From JANQEU01 sp965242805 (GTDB lineage: Bacteria > Bacteroidota > Bacteroidia > Cytophagales > Cyclobacteriaceae), in contig CBDETD010000002.1 of the NCBI GenBank assembly GCA_965242805.1, positions 3,844,001 through 3,908,000 on the forward strand: a stretch of 64,000 nt of DNA, written 5' to 3'. Below the pieces are notes generated by a model. It was not told where the DNA came from, did no database searches, and saw only the letters and a list, made by a program, of their open reading frames with translations. Positions 51,677 through 60,128 of the stretch are shown one piece after another. Position 1 is the first letter of the stretch; each line of letters starts with the position of its first letter. The position numbers and the translations under genes are program-made.

Positions 51677-53719
51677 ATGGAATTCAAAAAATATTTGCAT
51701 ACACCTTTCAATAAGATGTTCAAAAGAATACTGCAAAAGACATTTATTTGCCTTACAATGATTTCAAGTGGTTGTGATAATCTTTCTGAAGAAGCATCAA
51801 CTGGTTTTGATCAGTATCCTATCTATAGTGGTCAAGACCTGGGACTAACTGGCACCGTTGGTGGTTGGCAGATCAAAATATGGGTACCAACAGCTGAAAC
51901 TATCTCATTGAAAATTTACGATAAGGGTCTGGGAGGGGAATTGATAGAAACCATTCCCATGGAGCGAAGCGGGCAAGGTGTATGGATTAAAGAGTTATCT
52001 ATGGAATATTCGGGGTTGTATTACACATTTCAGGTCACAATCGAGGGTGAATTACTTGAGGAGACGGTTGATCCATATGTCAAACTAGTAGGAGTTAATG
52101 GTAGACGTGGATTTTTTGGTGATCCGGAGAAGGGAGATCCCGAAGGATGGAATAATGACAACGGGCCGACGGTTGAGAATCCGACCGACATTGTCCTTTA
52201 TGAACTGCATGTGAGAGATCTATCAATGGACCCTTCATCCGGGATGAAATATAATGGGAAGTTTCTTGCGTTCGCAGAGGAGAATACCTCAACAAGTGAA
52301 GGAATAAAAACGGGATTAAGCCACTTGAAAGAATTGGGTGTTACTCATATTCATCTGTTGCCATCATTTGATTATCGGTCAATTGATGAAACCAGACTTG
52401 ATGATAATAAATTCAATTGGGGCTACGATCCTCAAAACTACAATGTTCCTGAGGGCTCCTATTCCACAGATCCGTACGATCCAATGTCAAGAGTTTCGGA
52501 AATGAAGAAACTGGTGAAAACACTTCATGACAATGGGTTCGGGGTGATCCTGGATGTTGTCTACAATCATACTGGTTTTACCAATGAGTCTGTATTTAAT
52601 CAACTTGTACCTAAATATTATTATCGTCTAAAAGATGATGGGTCATTTTCAGATGCCTCCGCATGCGGAAATGAAACTGCATCGGAAAGATATATGATGC
52701 GGAAGTTTATGATAGAATCAATGAAGTATTGGGTTGATGAGTATCATATGGATGGTTTCCGTGTTGACTTGATGGGTATCCATGATATCGAAACTATGAA
52801 TGAGATTTCCAGGGAATTGAAAAGTATAAATCCATCGATATTTATCTATGGTGAGGGGTGGACAGCCTCAAGCAGTCCGCTACCGGATTCTCTTCGAGCC
52901 TTGAAAGCAAATGCCTCCGAACTTGATGGCATTGCCGTATTCAGTGATGAGCTGAGAGATGGTATTAAAGGGCATTGGTCTGACAAAGAAGACAAGGGTT
53001 TTGTTTCAGGAAAGCTGGAAACAAAGGAAAGTGTCAAATTCGGGATTGCAGGAGCCACTCGTCACCCACAGGTTGACTATACTAAAGTGAATTATACGAA
53101 CATTCCCTGGTCAAATAGTCCATCTCAAACCATTACCTATGTTTCCTGCCATGATGATTTGACCCTTTGGGATAAACTGGCAATATCAAATCCTGATGCA
53201 AGCAGGAATGATTTGATCCAGATGCATAAATTGGCAAATACAATTGTGATGACAAGTCAAGGTATTCCTTTTTTACATGGAGGAGTAGATTTCCTTAGGT
53301 CAAAAAATGGTGACCATAATTCATTTGAAAGTTCTGACTCAATAAACAGCATTAAATGGGATCAGAAAGAAATTAACAAAAGTGTTTTCGAATATTATCA
53401 AAAGCTGATACGACTCAGGAAGGAACACGCCGCTTTCAGAATTCCTGATGCTCAAACTATGCAGGAAAACCTCTCATTCATTCAGATTGAAGATGAGTTG
53501 GTCATTGGATATGAGCTAGGTCCAAATGCAAACGGAGATGTATGGAACCGTATTATTATTTACTTCAATGGGAACGAAAGCTCCGTCAACGTTGAATTAC
53601 CAGAAGGAGAGTGGGTATCAGTATTGGAAAATGGTGAGATCGATTTGGAAGGGATAGGAACCTATGAAAGTAGAGGTGTACAAATACCGGGGCGATCTGC
53701 ATTGATCGTTCACAATTAG
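51677..53719 (+). CDS. Type I pullulanase (GH13 glycoside hydrolase)
   Basis: Debranching enzyme that cuts alpha-1,6 bonds of pullulan, glycogen or amylopectin. A short hydrophobic N-terminus ending ISSGC suggests a lipoprotein; the internal ATG at 51716 would give the shorter signal, so the true start may be there. An N-terminal CBM48-like beta-sandwich precedes the (beta/alpha)8 barrel with the pullulanase signature FNWGYDPQNYNVPEGSYS. Catalytic residues counted from 51677 are nucleophile D364 (FRVDLMG), acid E393 (YGEGW) and D493 (SCHDD). The stop overlaps the convergent crtZ stop. Confidence 0.93.
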   Translation: MEFKKYLHTPFNKMFKRILQKTFICLTMISSGCDNLSEEASTGFDQYPIYSGQDLGLTGTVGGWQIKIWVPTAETISLKIYDKGLGGELIETIPMERSGQGVWIKELSMEYSGLYYTFQVTIEGELLEETVDPYVKLVGVNGRRGFFGDPEKGDPEGWNNDNGPTVENPTDIVLYELHVRDLSMDPSSGMKYNGKFLAFAEENTSTSEGIKTGLSHLKELGVTHIHLLPSFDYRSIDETRLDDNKFNWGYDPQNYNVPEGSYSTDPYDPMSRVSEMKKLVKTLHDNGFGVILDVVYNHTGFTNESVFNQLVPKYYYRLKDDGSFSDASACGNETASERYMMRKFMIESMKYWVDEYHMDGFRVDLMGIHDIETMNEISRELKSINPSIFIYGEGWTASSSPLPDSLRALKANASELDGIAVFSDELRDGIKGHWSDKEDKGFVSGKLETKESVKFGIAGATRHPQVDYTKVNYTNIPWSNSPSQTITYVSCHDDLTLWDKLAISNPDASRNDLIQMHKLANTIVMTSQGIPFLHGGVDFLRSKNGDHNSFESSDSINSIKWDQKEINKSVFEYYQKLIRLRKEHAAFRIPDAQTMQENLSFIQIEDELVIGYELGPNANGDVWNRIIIYFNGNESSVNVELPEGEWVSVLENGEIDLEGIGTYESRGVQIPGRSALIVHN

Positions 53720-54186
53720 ACTTTCGACTTCTTTAGTTTTTTTGTCGCGTATTTTTTAGGAGCATAAAGAAATCCGAATGCCTTGGCGTTTTCTTTCGAA
53801 TGCGTTTCATGGTGCACGTAATGTGCATTCATGATCCTCTTTAAATAGGGGTGTTTTGCTTTGAAATTGATTTTTATCCTTCTATGCACCAGAATGTCGT
53901 GGAACAAAAAATAAAATACTCCATAAGAAAGTATACCATATCCAACAAATTTGATCCAGGCAATTGATTCAATTTCGTAACCTAATACAATAAGGGTTAT
54001 TGAGGGTATGCTGAAAACCAGTGCAAACAGGTCGTTCATTTCAAGAGGATGTGGGTGTATCTTGTGATGTGATCTATGCCAACTCCACAAAAATCCATGC
54101 ATAATATACTTATGAGTGGCCCAAGCCACTCCTTCCATGAGGAAAAATGTACCGATTACAAGGAAAGTATTAATTACTAAATCCAT
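53716..54186 (-). CDS. crtZ: Beta-carotene 3-hydroxylase CrtZ
   Basis: Non-heme di-iron membrane hydroxylase that adds hydroxyl groups to the beta-rings of beta-carotene, giving zeaxanthin. The 156 residues carry all four histidine clusters of the family: HKYIMH, HRSHH, HDILVHRR and HYVHH, among about four membrane helices. It is the last gene of the carotenoid operon, and its start directly follows the ispH stop. Its stop overlaps the pullulanase stop by 3-4 bases (convergent). Confidence 0.93.
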   Translation of the reverse strand: MDLVINTFLVIGTFFLMEGVAWATHKYIMHGFLWSWHRSHHKIHPHPLEMNDLFALVFSIPSITLIVLGYEIESIAWIKFVGYGILSYGVFYFLFHDILVHRRIKINFKAKHPYLKRIMNAHYVHHETHSKENAKAFGFLYAPKKYATKKLKKSKV

Positions 54187-54642
54187 TTACATCTTCATGA
54201 GGATTTCTTTCACATTCTCCATCAACCACATTGGTGTACTTGTAGCTCCACATACCCCAACTGTATCATTTGATCCAAACCATTCGTAGCGAAGCTCATT
54301 CGGGTTGGAGACGAAGAAACTATTCTCGTTGTTTTCTTTGCAAATATTATACAAAACTTTGCCATTGGACGACTTTGTACCGCTTACAAAAACGATCTTG
54401 TCAAAGTTTTTTGAGAAGTTTCTTAATTCCTGATCCCTATTGGACACTTGCCTGCAAATAGTATCATGGAACGTAACCTCTTTGCCGGATTCTTCAAGTT
54501 TCTCTTTTATGCTGTAAAGATTGGAAGTGCTCTTTGTGGTCTGACTGTATAGAGTAACTTTTTCAGGTATGTTTTCAATTTCAAGCTCGTCCAGATCCTG
54601 GAATACAACAGCTTCATTATTGGTTTGCCCCAATAAACCCAC
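54187..54642 (-). CDS. ispH: IspH (HMBPP reductase), C-terminal part (frameshifted)
   Basis: C-terminal half of 4-hydroxy-3-methylbut-2-enyl diphosphate reductase, the last enzyme of the MEP isoprenoid pathway, which makes IPP and DMAPP. It holds YSQTTKSTS, the second-cluster cysteine in DTICRQVSNRDQEL, and VCGATSTP with conserved substrate-site residues. The listed start is only the first ATG. The frame really continues upstream to about 54656, encoding HAEVVGLLGQT. It belongs with the N-terminal part; one G is missing at the join. The start of the next gene, crtZ, follows at once. Confidence 0.85.
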   Translation of the reverse strand: MGLLGQTNNEAVVFQDLDELEIENIPEKVTLYSQTTKSTSNLYSIKEKLEESGKEVTFHDTICRQVSNRDQELRNFSKNFDKIVFVSGTKSSNGKVLYNICKENNENSFFVSNPNELRYEWFGSNDTVGVCGATSTPMWLMENVKEILMKM

Positions 54643-55046
54643 AACCTCCGCATGTCATGTTTTCCATAGATAAGGATCTGTTCTTTTTTGTCATACGAGT
54701 TCTTTATCCTGTTTTGCAGTTTTAGTACTACCGGACAGGAAGCATCAATAAGTTCCAGATTGTTTTGAATGGCGAGTTGGTAAGTAGAAGGAGGTTCACC
54801 ATGCGCTCTGATCAGTACTTTTTGGTCTCTGAGATCCTTTAGATCTTCGTGATTGATGATGACGAGACCTTTATTCTGTAATCTTTTAACCTCTTCATCA
54901 TTGTGTACAATGTCACCAAGACAATATAGACGCTCATTGCTATCCAAGATGTCTTCCGCCATCTCAATGGCGTACACGACTCCAAAGCAAAAACCAGAAT
55001 TTGGATCTATTGTCACCTGAAGGTTCAGCATACATTGAAGAACCAT
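54507..55046 (-). CDS. ispH: IspH (HMBPP reductase), N-terminal part (frameshifted)
   Basis: N-terminal half of the same [4Fe-4S] enzyme. It carries the first cluster cysteine in SGFCFGV, IRAHGEPP with the conserved histidine, and the second cysteine in DASCPVVLKLQ, up to IYGKH. After about 54657 the frame is wrong and the remaining residues to the stop are meaningless. Restoring one G gives GKHGHAEVVG, the expected sequence with the conserved catalytic-site glutamate. The start is probably the ATG at 55031, not 55046. It is an operon member between the lycopene cyclase and crtZ genes. Confidence 0.85.
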   Translation of the reverse strand: MVLQCMLNLQVTIDPNSGFCFGVVYAIEMAEDILDSNERLYCLGDIVHNDEEVKRLQNKGLVIINHEDLKDLRDQKVLIRAHGEPPSTYQLAIQNNLELIDASCPVVLKLQNRIKNSYDKKEQILIYGKHDMRRLWVYWGKPIMKLLYSRIWTSLKLKTYLKKLLYTVRPQRALPIFTA

Positions 55047-55056
55047 TTCAGGGAAT

Positions 55057-55749
55057 TTATGTTTTACTTATCGAATATTTTTTGAAAAACTCAAAAAGAC
55101 TAATATTCATTAGCAGCAACAGCAAAGAATACATAGAATCTTCTATCGGGATCGTGAATATCCGTATTCCCAGGTTTTCTTCATTGTTATACCAAACAAT
55201 AGGTTCCTCAAGAAAGGATCCGGTGAGGATCCCATTTACTATTGAGAATGGTATAAGATGGAAAAAGTAGGTTATTGTGAACTTCCCTAACCACCTAGGA
55301 TTTAGAAGTCCAATGTAAAAAGCAAATATTGAAGTAAACAGGAAATTCCAAAATGTATAGGATCTGTCAATATTTAGGATGGATGTAATAAACAGAAAAA
55401 CTGAAAGTGACAGATAGATGATTTTTAATGTTGACGAAGTCTTGATCTCTGGGAAGAAATAATTAATGCATTCGTAAATGAATACCGTGCAAAAAGGAAT
55501 TACGATGAAGAACATCCACTCTTCAAATGGTAAACCAAGGAAGTATAGATCAAGTGTATAAGTATGGTTAAATCCCCATACCCCATTTCCTGTGAAAATC
55601 ACATCCCATATGATAAAGAATGCACCTGTAATAAAAATGGCAGGAAAGAGAGGTTTCCATTTTGAATAATAATGAACCCTTCTTTCGAAAGAAGCAGGTA
55701 ATGGAAAAGACAAGCTAAGAAGTAGTAGTGTCAGGTAAAGTGATGGCAT
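55057..55749 (-). CDS. Lycopene cyclase (CrtYcd-like membrane type)
   Basis: Membrane lycopene cyclase of the fused CrtYc-CrtYd type, converting lycopene to beta-carotene. The 230 residues have about seven helices in two related halves. Each half carries a short acidic motif after its helices: PFEEWMFF in the first and PIEDSMYS in the second. The gene abuts crtB with no spacer and precedes ispH by 10-25 bases. The type is distinct from the soluble flavin-dependent CrtY. Confidence 0.9.
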   Translation of the reverse strand: MPSLYLTLLLLSLSFPLPASFERRVHYYSKWKPLFPAIFITGAFFIIWDVIFTGNGVWGFNHTYTLDLYFLGLPFEEWMFFIVIPFCTVFIYECINYFFPEIKTSSTLKIIYLSLSVFLFITSILNIDRSYTFWNFLFTSIFAFYIGLLNPRWLGKFTITYFFHLIPFSIVNGILTGSFLEEPIVWYNNEENLGIRIFTIPIEDSMYSLLLLLMNISLFEFFKKYSISKT

Positions 55750-56595
55750 TTAAATCACATTAAGACGAGACTTGAAGTAGGTATTGAACAGTAAGAGAAG
55801 TTTCCTTGAATTAGGGATCCTTATTCGTTCCTGGAGTATACGTTCGGCAGGTAGGTCCTTTATCTTTTTGAAAAGTTTCAAATAGTAGATATAAGCAAGG
55901 TAAACACCCAATTTAGCCCCTTTCGGCAGCTTTTTAATACCTTCTAAAGCATCATCAAAATCTGCTTGTATATCTTTTTCTATAAGGAATTTGTCATCGG
56001 AATGAAATCTATTGAAATCTACATCGGGAAAGTAGGTACGACCTCTGTCATCATAATCACTCTTGATATCCCGAAGGAAATTTACTTTTTGGAATGCGGC
56101 TCCAAGCTTCTTGGCGGGGGCTTTCAATGATTGGTATTTTTTGTCATCACCTTCACAGAAAACTCTCAGGCACATCAGACCAACTACTTCAGCAGAACCG
56201 TAAATGTATTCTTCATAACCTTTCTGATCATATGTTTTTTCGGAAAGATCTAATTCCATGCTGTAAAGGAAGGCATCTATCAGTTCTCTTTCGATTTTGT
56301 ATTCATTTACAATTAACTGAAAGGAATGCAATACAGGATTCAAGCTGATGCCTTTTTCAATGGATTTATAGGTGTCCTTCCTGAATTCTTTAAGTAGCTG
56401 CTGTTTGTCATGATCATGGAAAGTATCTACGATCTCATCGGCATATCTAACGAAACCATAGATTGCGTAAATGGGAAAATGAAATTTTTTATCCAGAGTT
56501 TGGATCCCCAGGGTGAATGACGTCGAATAATCCTGCGTGATTATTCTACTGCATTTAAGAGCCGTTTTCGAATAAAGATCCATAGCAACTTCCAA
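55750..56595 (-). CDS. crtB: Phytoene synthase CrtB
   Basis: Condenses two geranylgeranyl diphosphates head to head to phytoene, the first committed carotenoid step. The 281 residues contain the two aspartate-rich metal-diphosphate sites, DEIVDTFHD near residue 53 and RDIKSDYDDRGRTYFP near 180. The start may be the ATG at 56583 (MDLYSKTALKCSR) rather than 56595. It sits between crtI and the cyclase with almost no spacing. A GGPP synthase (crtE) is not present in the window, so its substrate must come from elsewhere. Confidence 0.94.
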   Translation of the reverse strand: MEVAMDLYSKTALKCSRIITQDYSTSFTLGIQTLDKKFHFPIYAIYGFVRYADEIVDTFHDHDKQQLLKEFRKDTYKSIEKGISLNPVLHSFQLIVNEYKIERELIDAFLYSMELDLSEKTYDQKGYEEYIYGSAEVVGLMCLRVFCEGDDKKYQSLKAPAKKLGAAFQKVNFLRDIKSDYDDRGRTYFPDVDFNRFHSDDKFLIEKDIQADFDDALEGIKKLPKGAKLGVYLAYIYYLKLFKKIKDLPAERILQERIRIPNSRKLLLLFNTYFKSRLNVI

Positions 56596-56597
56596 AA

Positions 56598-58067
56598 CTA
56601 ACTAAAATCCTTTTGGATCTCTTTTGCTACTACCTCCCCGGAAATCAACGAAGGCGGCACTCCCGGCCCAGGCACCGTAAGCTGACCGGTATAGTAAAGG
56701 TTTTTGAGTTTACGATTCTTCAATGAAGGCTTCAAGATGGCAGTTTGCATCAAAGTATTAGCCAATCCGTAGGCGTTTCCTTTGAAAGAATGATAATCAG
56801 ATTTAAAATCTTTATGCGCATAACTCCTTTTGACCACTACATGATCTCGAATATTGGATCCTGTGAAAGATTCCAATCGATCCATTGCGATACTATAGTA
56901 TTTTTCACGGATATCGTCATTGTCTTCAAGGTCTGGTGCTACTGGTATCAGTACAACTATATTTTCAGATCCTTCGGGCGCAGCTTTTTTATCTGTTTTT
57001 GAGGTGGCGGAAGTATAGAGCAGGGGAGCTGTAGGCCATTTTGGATCCTGATATATTTCCTCGGCATGTAGATTAAAATCCTCATCAAAGAAAAGCGTGT
57101 GATGCCTCAGTTTAGGTATCGTTTTATTGACTCCAATGTAAAATAATAGTGATGAAGGAGCCATTGTTCTGTTATCCCAGTATTTAGGAGAATACTGCTT
57201 GAATTCATCTTTAAGTAAATACTGATCTACATGATTGTAATCCGCTCCAGCCACAACGATATCACATTCCAAATTCCCGTTTGTGGTCTCAACTCCTGAG
57301 ATCTTATTTCCAGAATACTGGAACCCGGTTACTTCTGAATTATTTTTAAGATTAACACCTAATGACTGACTGAGATCAACCATGGCTTTTACAACGCTGT
57401 GCATTCCACTCTCGGGGTACCAGGTTCCAAGACTTATGTCGGCATAGTTCATCAAACTATAAAGGGCAGGTGTATTATCGGGGGTCCCTCCCAAAAACAG
57501 AATGGGGAACTCCATCAGCTGTCTTAACCTGGGTTCCTTGAAAAATTTATGGACGTGTTTTCTCATCGAGGTGAATACGTCCATCTTTAATAAGCCATTC
57601 AGCAATCGAATATCCAGAAACTCAGTGAGTGATCTGCTTGGCTTATAAACCAGATCGTTGATGCCTACCTTGTACTTGTAACCAGCCTGATTGAGGAATT
57701 TCCTCAGATTTTTTGAGGAGCCCGGCTCTATCGACTCACACATTTCTTCGAACTCATCCATTCTGGCAGGGACATCAATGTATGAGTCTTTGAACTTGAC
57801 CCCATAAGATGGATCCAGTCTTTTTAGATGATAGTAATCAGTGGGATGTTTATCAAAATTTGCAAAGAATCTTTCAAAAACGTCAGGCATCCAGTACCAT
57901 GAAGGGCCCATATCATAATTATAGCCATCTATGGATAGTACCCTGGCTCTGCCACCAAAGTCTTCATTTTTCTCGACTATTGTGACATCGTTTCCGAATT
58001 TTGCTAAGTGGCAAGCAGCAGAAAGTCCGGCAAAACCGGACCCTACTACGCATATTTTTTTTGACAT
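56598..58067 (-). CDS. crtI: Phytoene desaturase CrtI
   Basis: FAD-dependent desaturase that turns phytoene to lycopene in four steps. The 489 residues begin with the dinucleotide fold VVGSGFAGLSAACHLAKFG (GxGxxG at 9-14) and the GGRARVLSIDGYNYDMGPSW segment. The C-terminal FAD motif NLYYTGQLTVPGPGVPPSLISG is characteristic of CrtI. It is the first structural gene after the ECF sigma gene, 20 bases downstream, so the sigma factor and the pigment enzymes share a transcript. Confidence 0.96.
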   Translation of the reverse strand: MSKKICVVGSGFAGLSAACHLAKFGNDVTIVEKNEDFGGRARVLSIDGYNYDMGPSWYWMPDVFERFFANFDKHPTDYYHLKRLDPSYGVKFKDSYIDVPARMDEFEEMCESIEPGSSKNLRKFLNQAGYKYKVGINDLVYKPSRSLTEFLDIRLLNGLLKMDVFTSMRKHVHKFFKEPRLRQLMEFPILFLGGTPDNTPALYSLMNYADISLGTWYPESGMHSVVKAMVDLSQSLGVNLKNNSEVTGFQYSGNKISGVETTNGNLECDIVVAGADYNHVDQYLLKDEFKQYSPKYWDNRTMAPSSLLFYIGVNKTIPKLRHHTLFFDEDFNLHAEEIYQDPKWPTAPLLYTSATSKTDKKAAPEGSENIVVLIPVAPDLEDNDDIREKYYSIAMDRLESFTGSNIRDHVVVKRSYAHKDFKSDYHSFKGNAYGLANTLMQTAILKPSLKNRKLKNLYYTGQLTVPGPGVPPSLISGEVVAKEIQKDFS

Positions 58068-58087
58068 TCAATGAGATTAGAGCAGAT

Positions 58088-58597
58088 CTATCGATCAGAA
58101 TAGATACTAAGGTAATCTTTCAGCTCTTTTCGTGCTATGTGGATTCTATTTTTTACAGTTCCTAAGGGAATATTTAACCTCTCCGCTATTTCGTGATATT
58201 TAAATCCTCGAAAATACATTATGAACGGAACCTTGTAATTATCATGAAGCTTATCTATGGCCTCGTCAATATCTTCCTGCGCAAAGTTTGAAGGAGCGTG
58301 ATTGTAAGCGATGCTATCTGAAGAGTTGATATAGTGCATGTTATCAGTGGTGTCGATGAAGGTGTTCCTTCTTACCATCCTCTGATAATTTGTAATGAAG
58401 GTATTTTTCATTATGGTATACATCCAGGCCTTGAGATTAGTCCCGTCAGTGAACTTCTCTCTGTTAGAATATGCCTTTAGCATAGTTTCCTGTAACAAAT
58501 CATTTGCGTCTTCAGAGTCTTTCGTCAATTTCAATGCGAATGGTTTAAGGACACCTGTTAGACTATCTATTCTGTATGTGAAATCCATGGCAGTCAT
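58088..58597 (-). CDS. ECF-type RNA polymerase sigma factor of the carotenoid operon
   Basis: A 169-residue extracytoplasmic-function sigma factor (sigma-70 region 2: DANDLLQETMLKAYSNREKFTDGTNLKAWMYTI; region 4: PFIMYFRGFKYHEIAERLNIPLGTVKNRIHIARKEL). I chose the ATG at 58597 over an in-frame codon further up. No anti-sigma factor gene is adjacent. It leads the crt operon and probably directs transcription of it, or of other light or stress genes. The layout recalls the LitS-crt and CarQ systems of other bacteria, where light acts through a sigma factor; that parallel is inference. Confidence 0.9.
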   Translation of the reverse strand: MTAMDFTYRIDSLTGVLKPFALKLTKDSEDANDLLQETMLKAYSNREKFTDGTNLKAWMYTIMKNTFITNYQRMVRRNTFIDTTDNMHYINSSDSIAYNHAPSNFAQEDIDEAIDKLHDNYKVPFIMYFRGFKYHEIAERLNIPLGTVKNRIHIARKELKDYLSIYSDR

Positions 58598-58618
58598 AAT
58601 ATACCCTGTTTGTTTTTG

Positions 58619-58695
58619 TTTAACAAAAATCATAAAAAATTAAACAAAAAACAAATATTTTGTTGAATTATTTTATAAAAAGATTAAACAAAAAA
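58619..58695 (-). promoter_or_regulatory. Three phased direct repeats upstream of the sigma-crt operon
   Basis: On the plus strand TTTAACAAAAA starts at 58619 and TTAAACAAAAA starts at 58640 and 58684. The spacings of 21 and 44 bases are about 2 and 4 helical turns, so all copies face nearly the same side. They lie just upstream of the sigma gene start in a very AT-rich gap. A related TTGTTTA occurs near 59759 ahead of the MerR gene. They may be operator sites of the MerR-B12 regulator; AT-rich chance repeats are the alternative. Confidence 0.45.
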
Positions 58696-58805
58696 TCTTA
58701 ATTGTGTGTAAAAGCCCCTGAATTGAACATTAGGGGTCTCAAATTAGACAATGAGAATTTTCAGAGTGTTTAATGTATAAAGAAAATTATTGAACAGAAA
58801 TGGAT

Positions 58806-59705
58806 CTACTGGATCTCAATTTTGCTCTGTTCTTCGACGAAATGGATCAATTCTTCAATTCGATTCAAAACCAGTACATTTTCTGGAAGAGATAAATCCT
58901 GTCCAATTACCTGGTAACCCGATAATAAGATTGTCGCCTCTGGGAATGTATCCCCCAGTCGAGTAACGTAAGCCTGAATGTCAGAAGGTCCTGGTGTAGA
59001 CGTTATCACCGAGAATATGAAGTCCGGTTTGTGGATATCATATACCTCCTTCACGTCATTGAATGGAAGAGATTGACCTAAGTATATTGTTTTGTTCTGT
59101 TTTGACCTTATAACGAAATCTCCAAAAAGGAGCGTGAGTTCATGTAGTTCTCCTTCAGGCAGATAAAGTAAATATTTTTTTGAATTCGCATCCGGAGTCG
59201 TGTAGAGTCCGTCAATTGCAACTACCAGCTTTTGTCTAACCAAATTGGAAATGAAATGCTCCTGAGCCGGATTGATCGCCCCTGTTTGCCACAAGATCCC
59301 TATTTTGGTGAAGAAGGGATAGATGATCTCCATCATGGATCGCTCAAATCCAAATTTTAGGATCATGCTAGACATCGTTTTTTCAAATCGATCTTCATCC
59401 AAATCTACCATGCTTATGGTAAGGGCATTAATTTGTTCGGAGGATTTGAAGCTTGATTCAGTAAGTTGAATCACTTCTTTCTGGATCTCGCCCTTACTCA
59501 TTTTAGCGATCTTACTGATTTTCACTCCGTTATTGTTGAGGAGTGCAACATTGAGTAAAAGCTTTAGATCTTCATCATTGTAGTACCGAATGTTGGTATC
59601 CGTCCTCTTGGGCTTTACCAATTCATACCGCTGCTCCCAAATCCTGATTGTATGAGCTTTGACCTCAGTTAAGTGTTCCAGATCTTTTATTGAAAAAGTT
59701 CCCAT
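58806..59705 (-). CDS. MerR-family regulator with B12-binding domain (CarH/LitR-like)
   Basis: A 299-residue regulator with an N-terminal MerR winged helix (SIKDLEHLTEVKAHTIRIWEQRY) and a C-terminal cobalamin-binding region. The light-sensing family motif W-x9-EH is present (W139, E149, H150). The cobalamin-ligand region reads ELHELT with H188, where CarH-type proteins usually have ExHxxG, so T191 replaces the glycine. Known CarH/LitR proteins hold adenosylcobalamin, repress carotenoid genes in the dark, and release them in light. I chose the ATG at 59705 over the GTG at 59726. It lies upstream of the sigma-crt operon, in the same direction with a gap of about 210 bases. Confidence 0.88.
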   Translation of the reverse strand: MGTFSIKDLEHLTEVKAHTIRIWEQRYELVKPKRTDTNIRYYNDEDLKLLLNVALLNNNGVKISKIAKMSKGEIQKEVIQLTESSFKSSEQINALTISMVDLDEDRFEKTMSSMILKFGFERSMMEIIYPFFTKIGILWQTGAINPAQEHFISNLVRQKLVVAIDGLYTTPDANSKKYLLYLPEGELHELTLLFGDFVIRSKQNKTIYLGQSLPFNDVKEVYDIHKPDFIFSVITSTPGPSDIQAYVTRLGDTFPEATILLSGYQVIGQDLSLPENVLVLNRIEELIHFVEEQSKIEIQ

Positions 59706-59822
59706 TACATTCTTCTCGTTCTGCACAGATTTAAAGAGTTAACTGATGAGTGGTAAAATTGTTTATTCTAATTGAAAAATAATCGTATTATTGGTAAATC
59801 CTAAAAATGCCAAAGAATACAA

Positions 59823-60128
59823 ATGATTTTATACAATGTAACCGTCAATGTATATCCTGATATCGAAGAAAAATGGTTCAAATGGATGAAGGACCTTCAC
59901 ATGAACGAAGTCATGGCAACTGGCTATTTCATCGAATCGAAAATTTTCAAACTTTTGAATGAAGACCCAGATGCTGAAGGAAATACTTATGCAATCCAAT
60001 ATTTTTCTTCAAACCTGGATCAGTTGAATACTTATTTTGAGAAAGAAGCTTCCCGATTGAGGAAAGATCACATTTCCCGATTTGGGGACAAAGTGCTGAC
60101 TTTCAGAACTATACTTGAGGAAGTTTAA
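59823..60128 (+). CDS. DUF4286 family protein
   Basis: A 101-residue soluble protein matching the DUF4286 pattern: MILYNVTVNVYPDIEEKWFKWM at the start and the central MATGYFIESKIFKLL. The ferredoxin-like fold and unknown function are family knowledge. It is divergent from the MerR regulator, and its stop overlaps the convergent GNAT gene by 4 bases. No link to carotenoid synthesis is evident. Confidence 0.85.
   Translation: MILYNVTVNVYPDIEEKWFKWMKDLHMNEVMATGYFIESKIFKLLNEDPDAEGNTYAIQYFSSNLDQLNTYFEKEASRLRKDHISRFGDKVLTFRTILEEV

Noticed and set aside
54640..54660. Programmed ribosomal frameshift in ispH or in the TonB receptor gene
   Set aside because: No slippery heptamer, stimulatory stem or internal Shine-Dalgarno is visible at either site, and neither family is known to use one.
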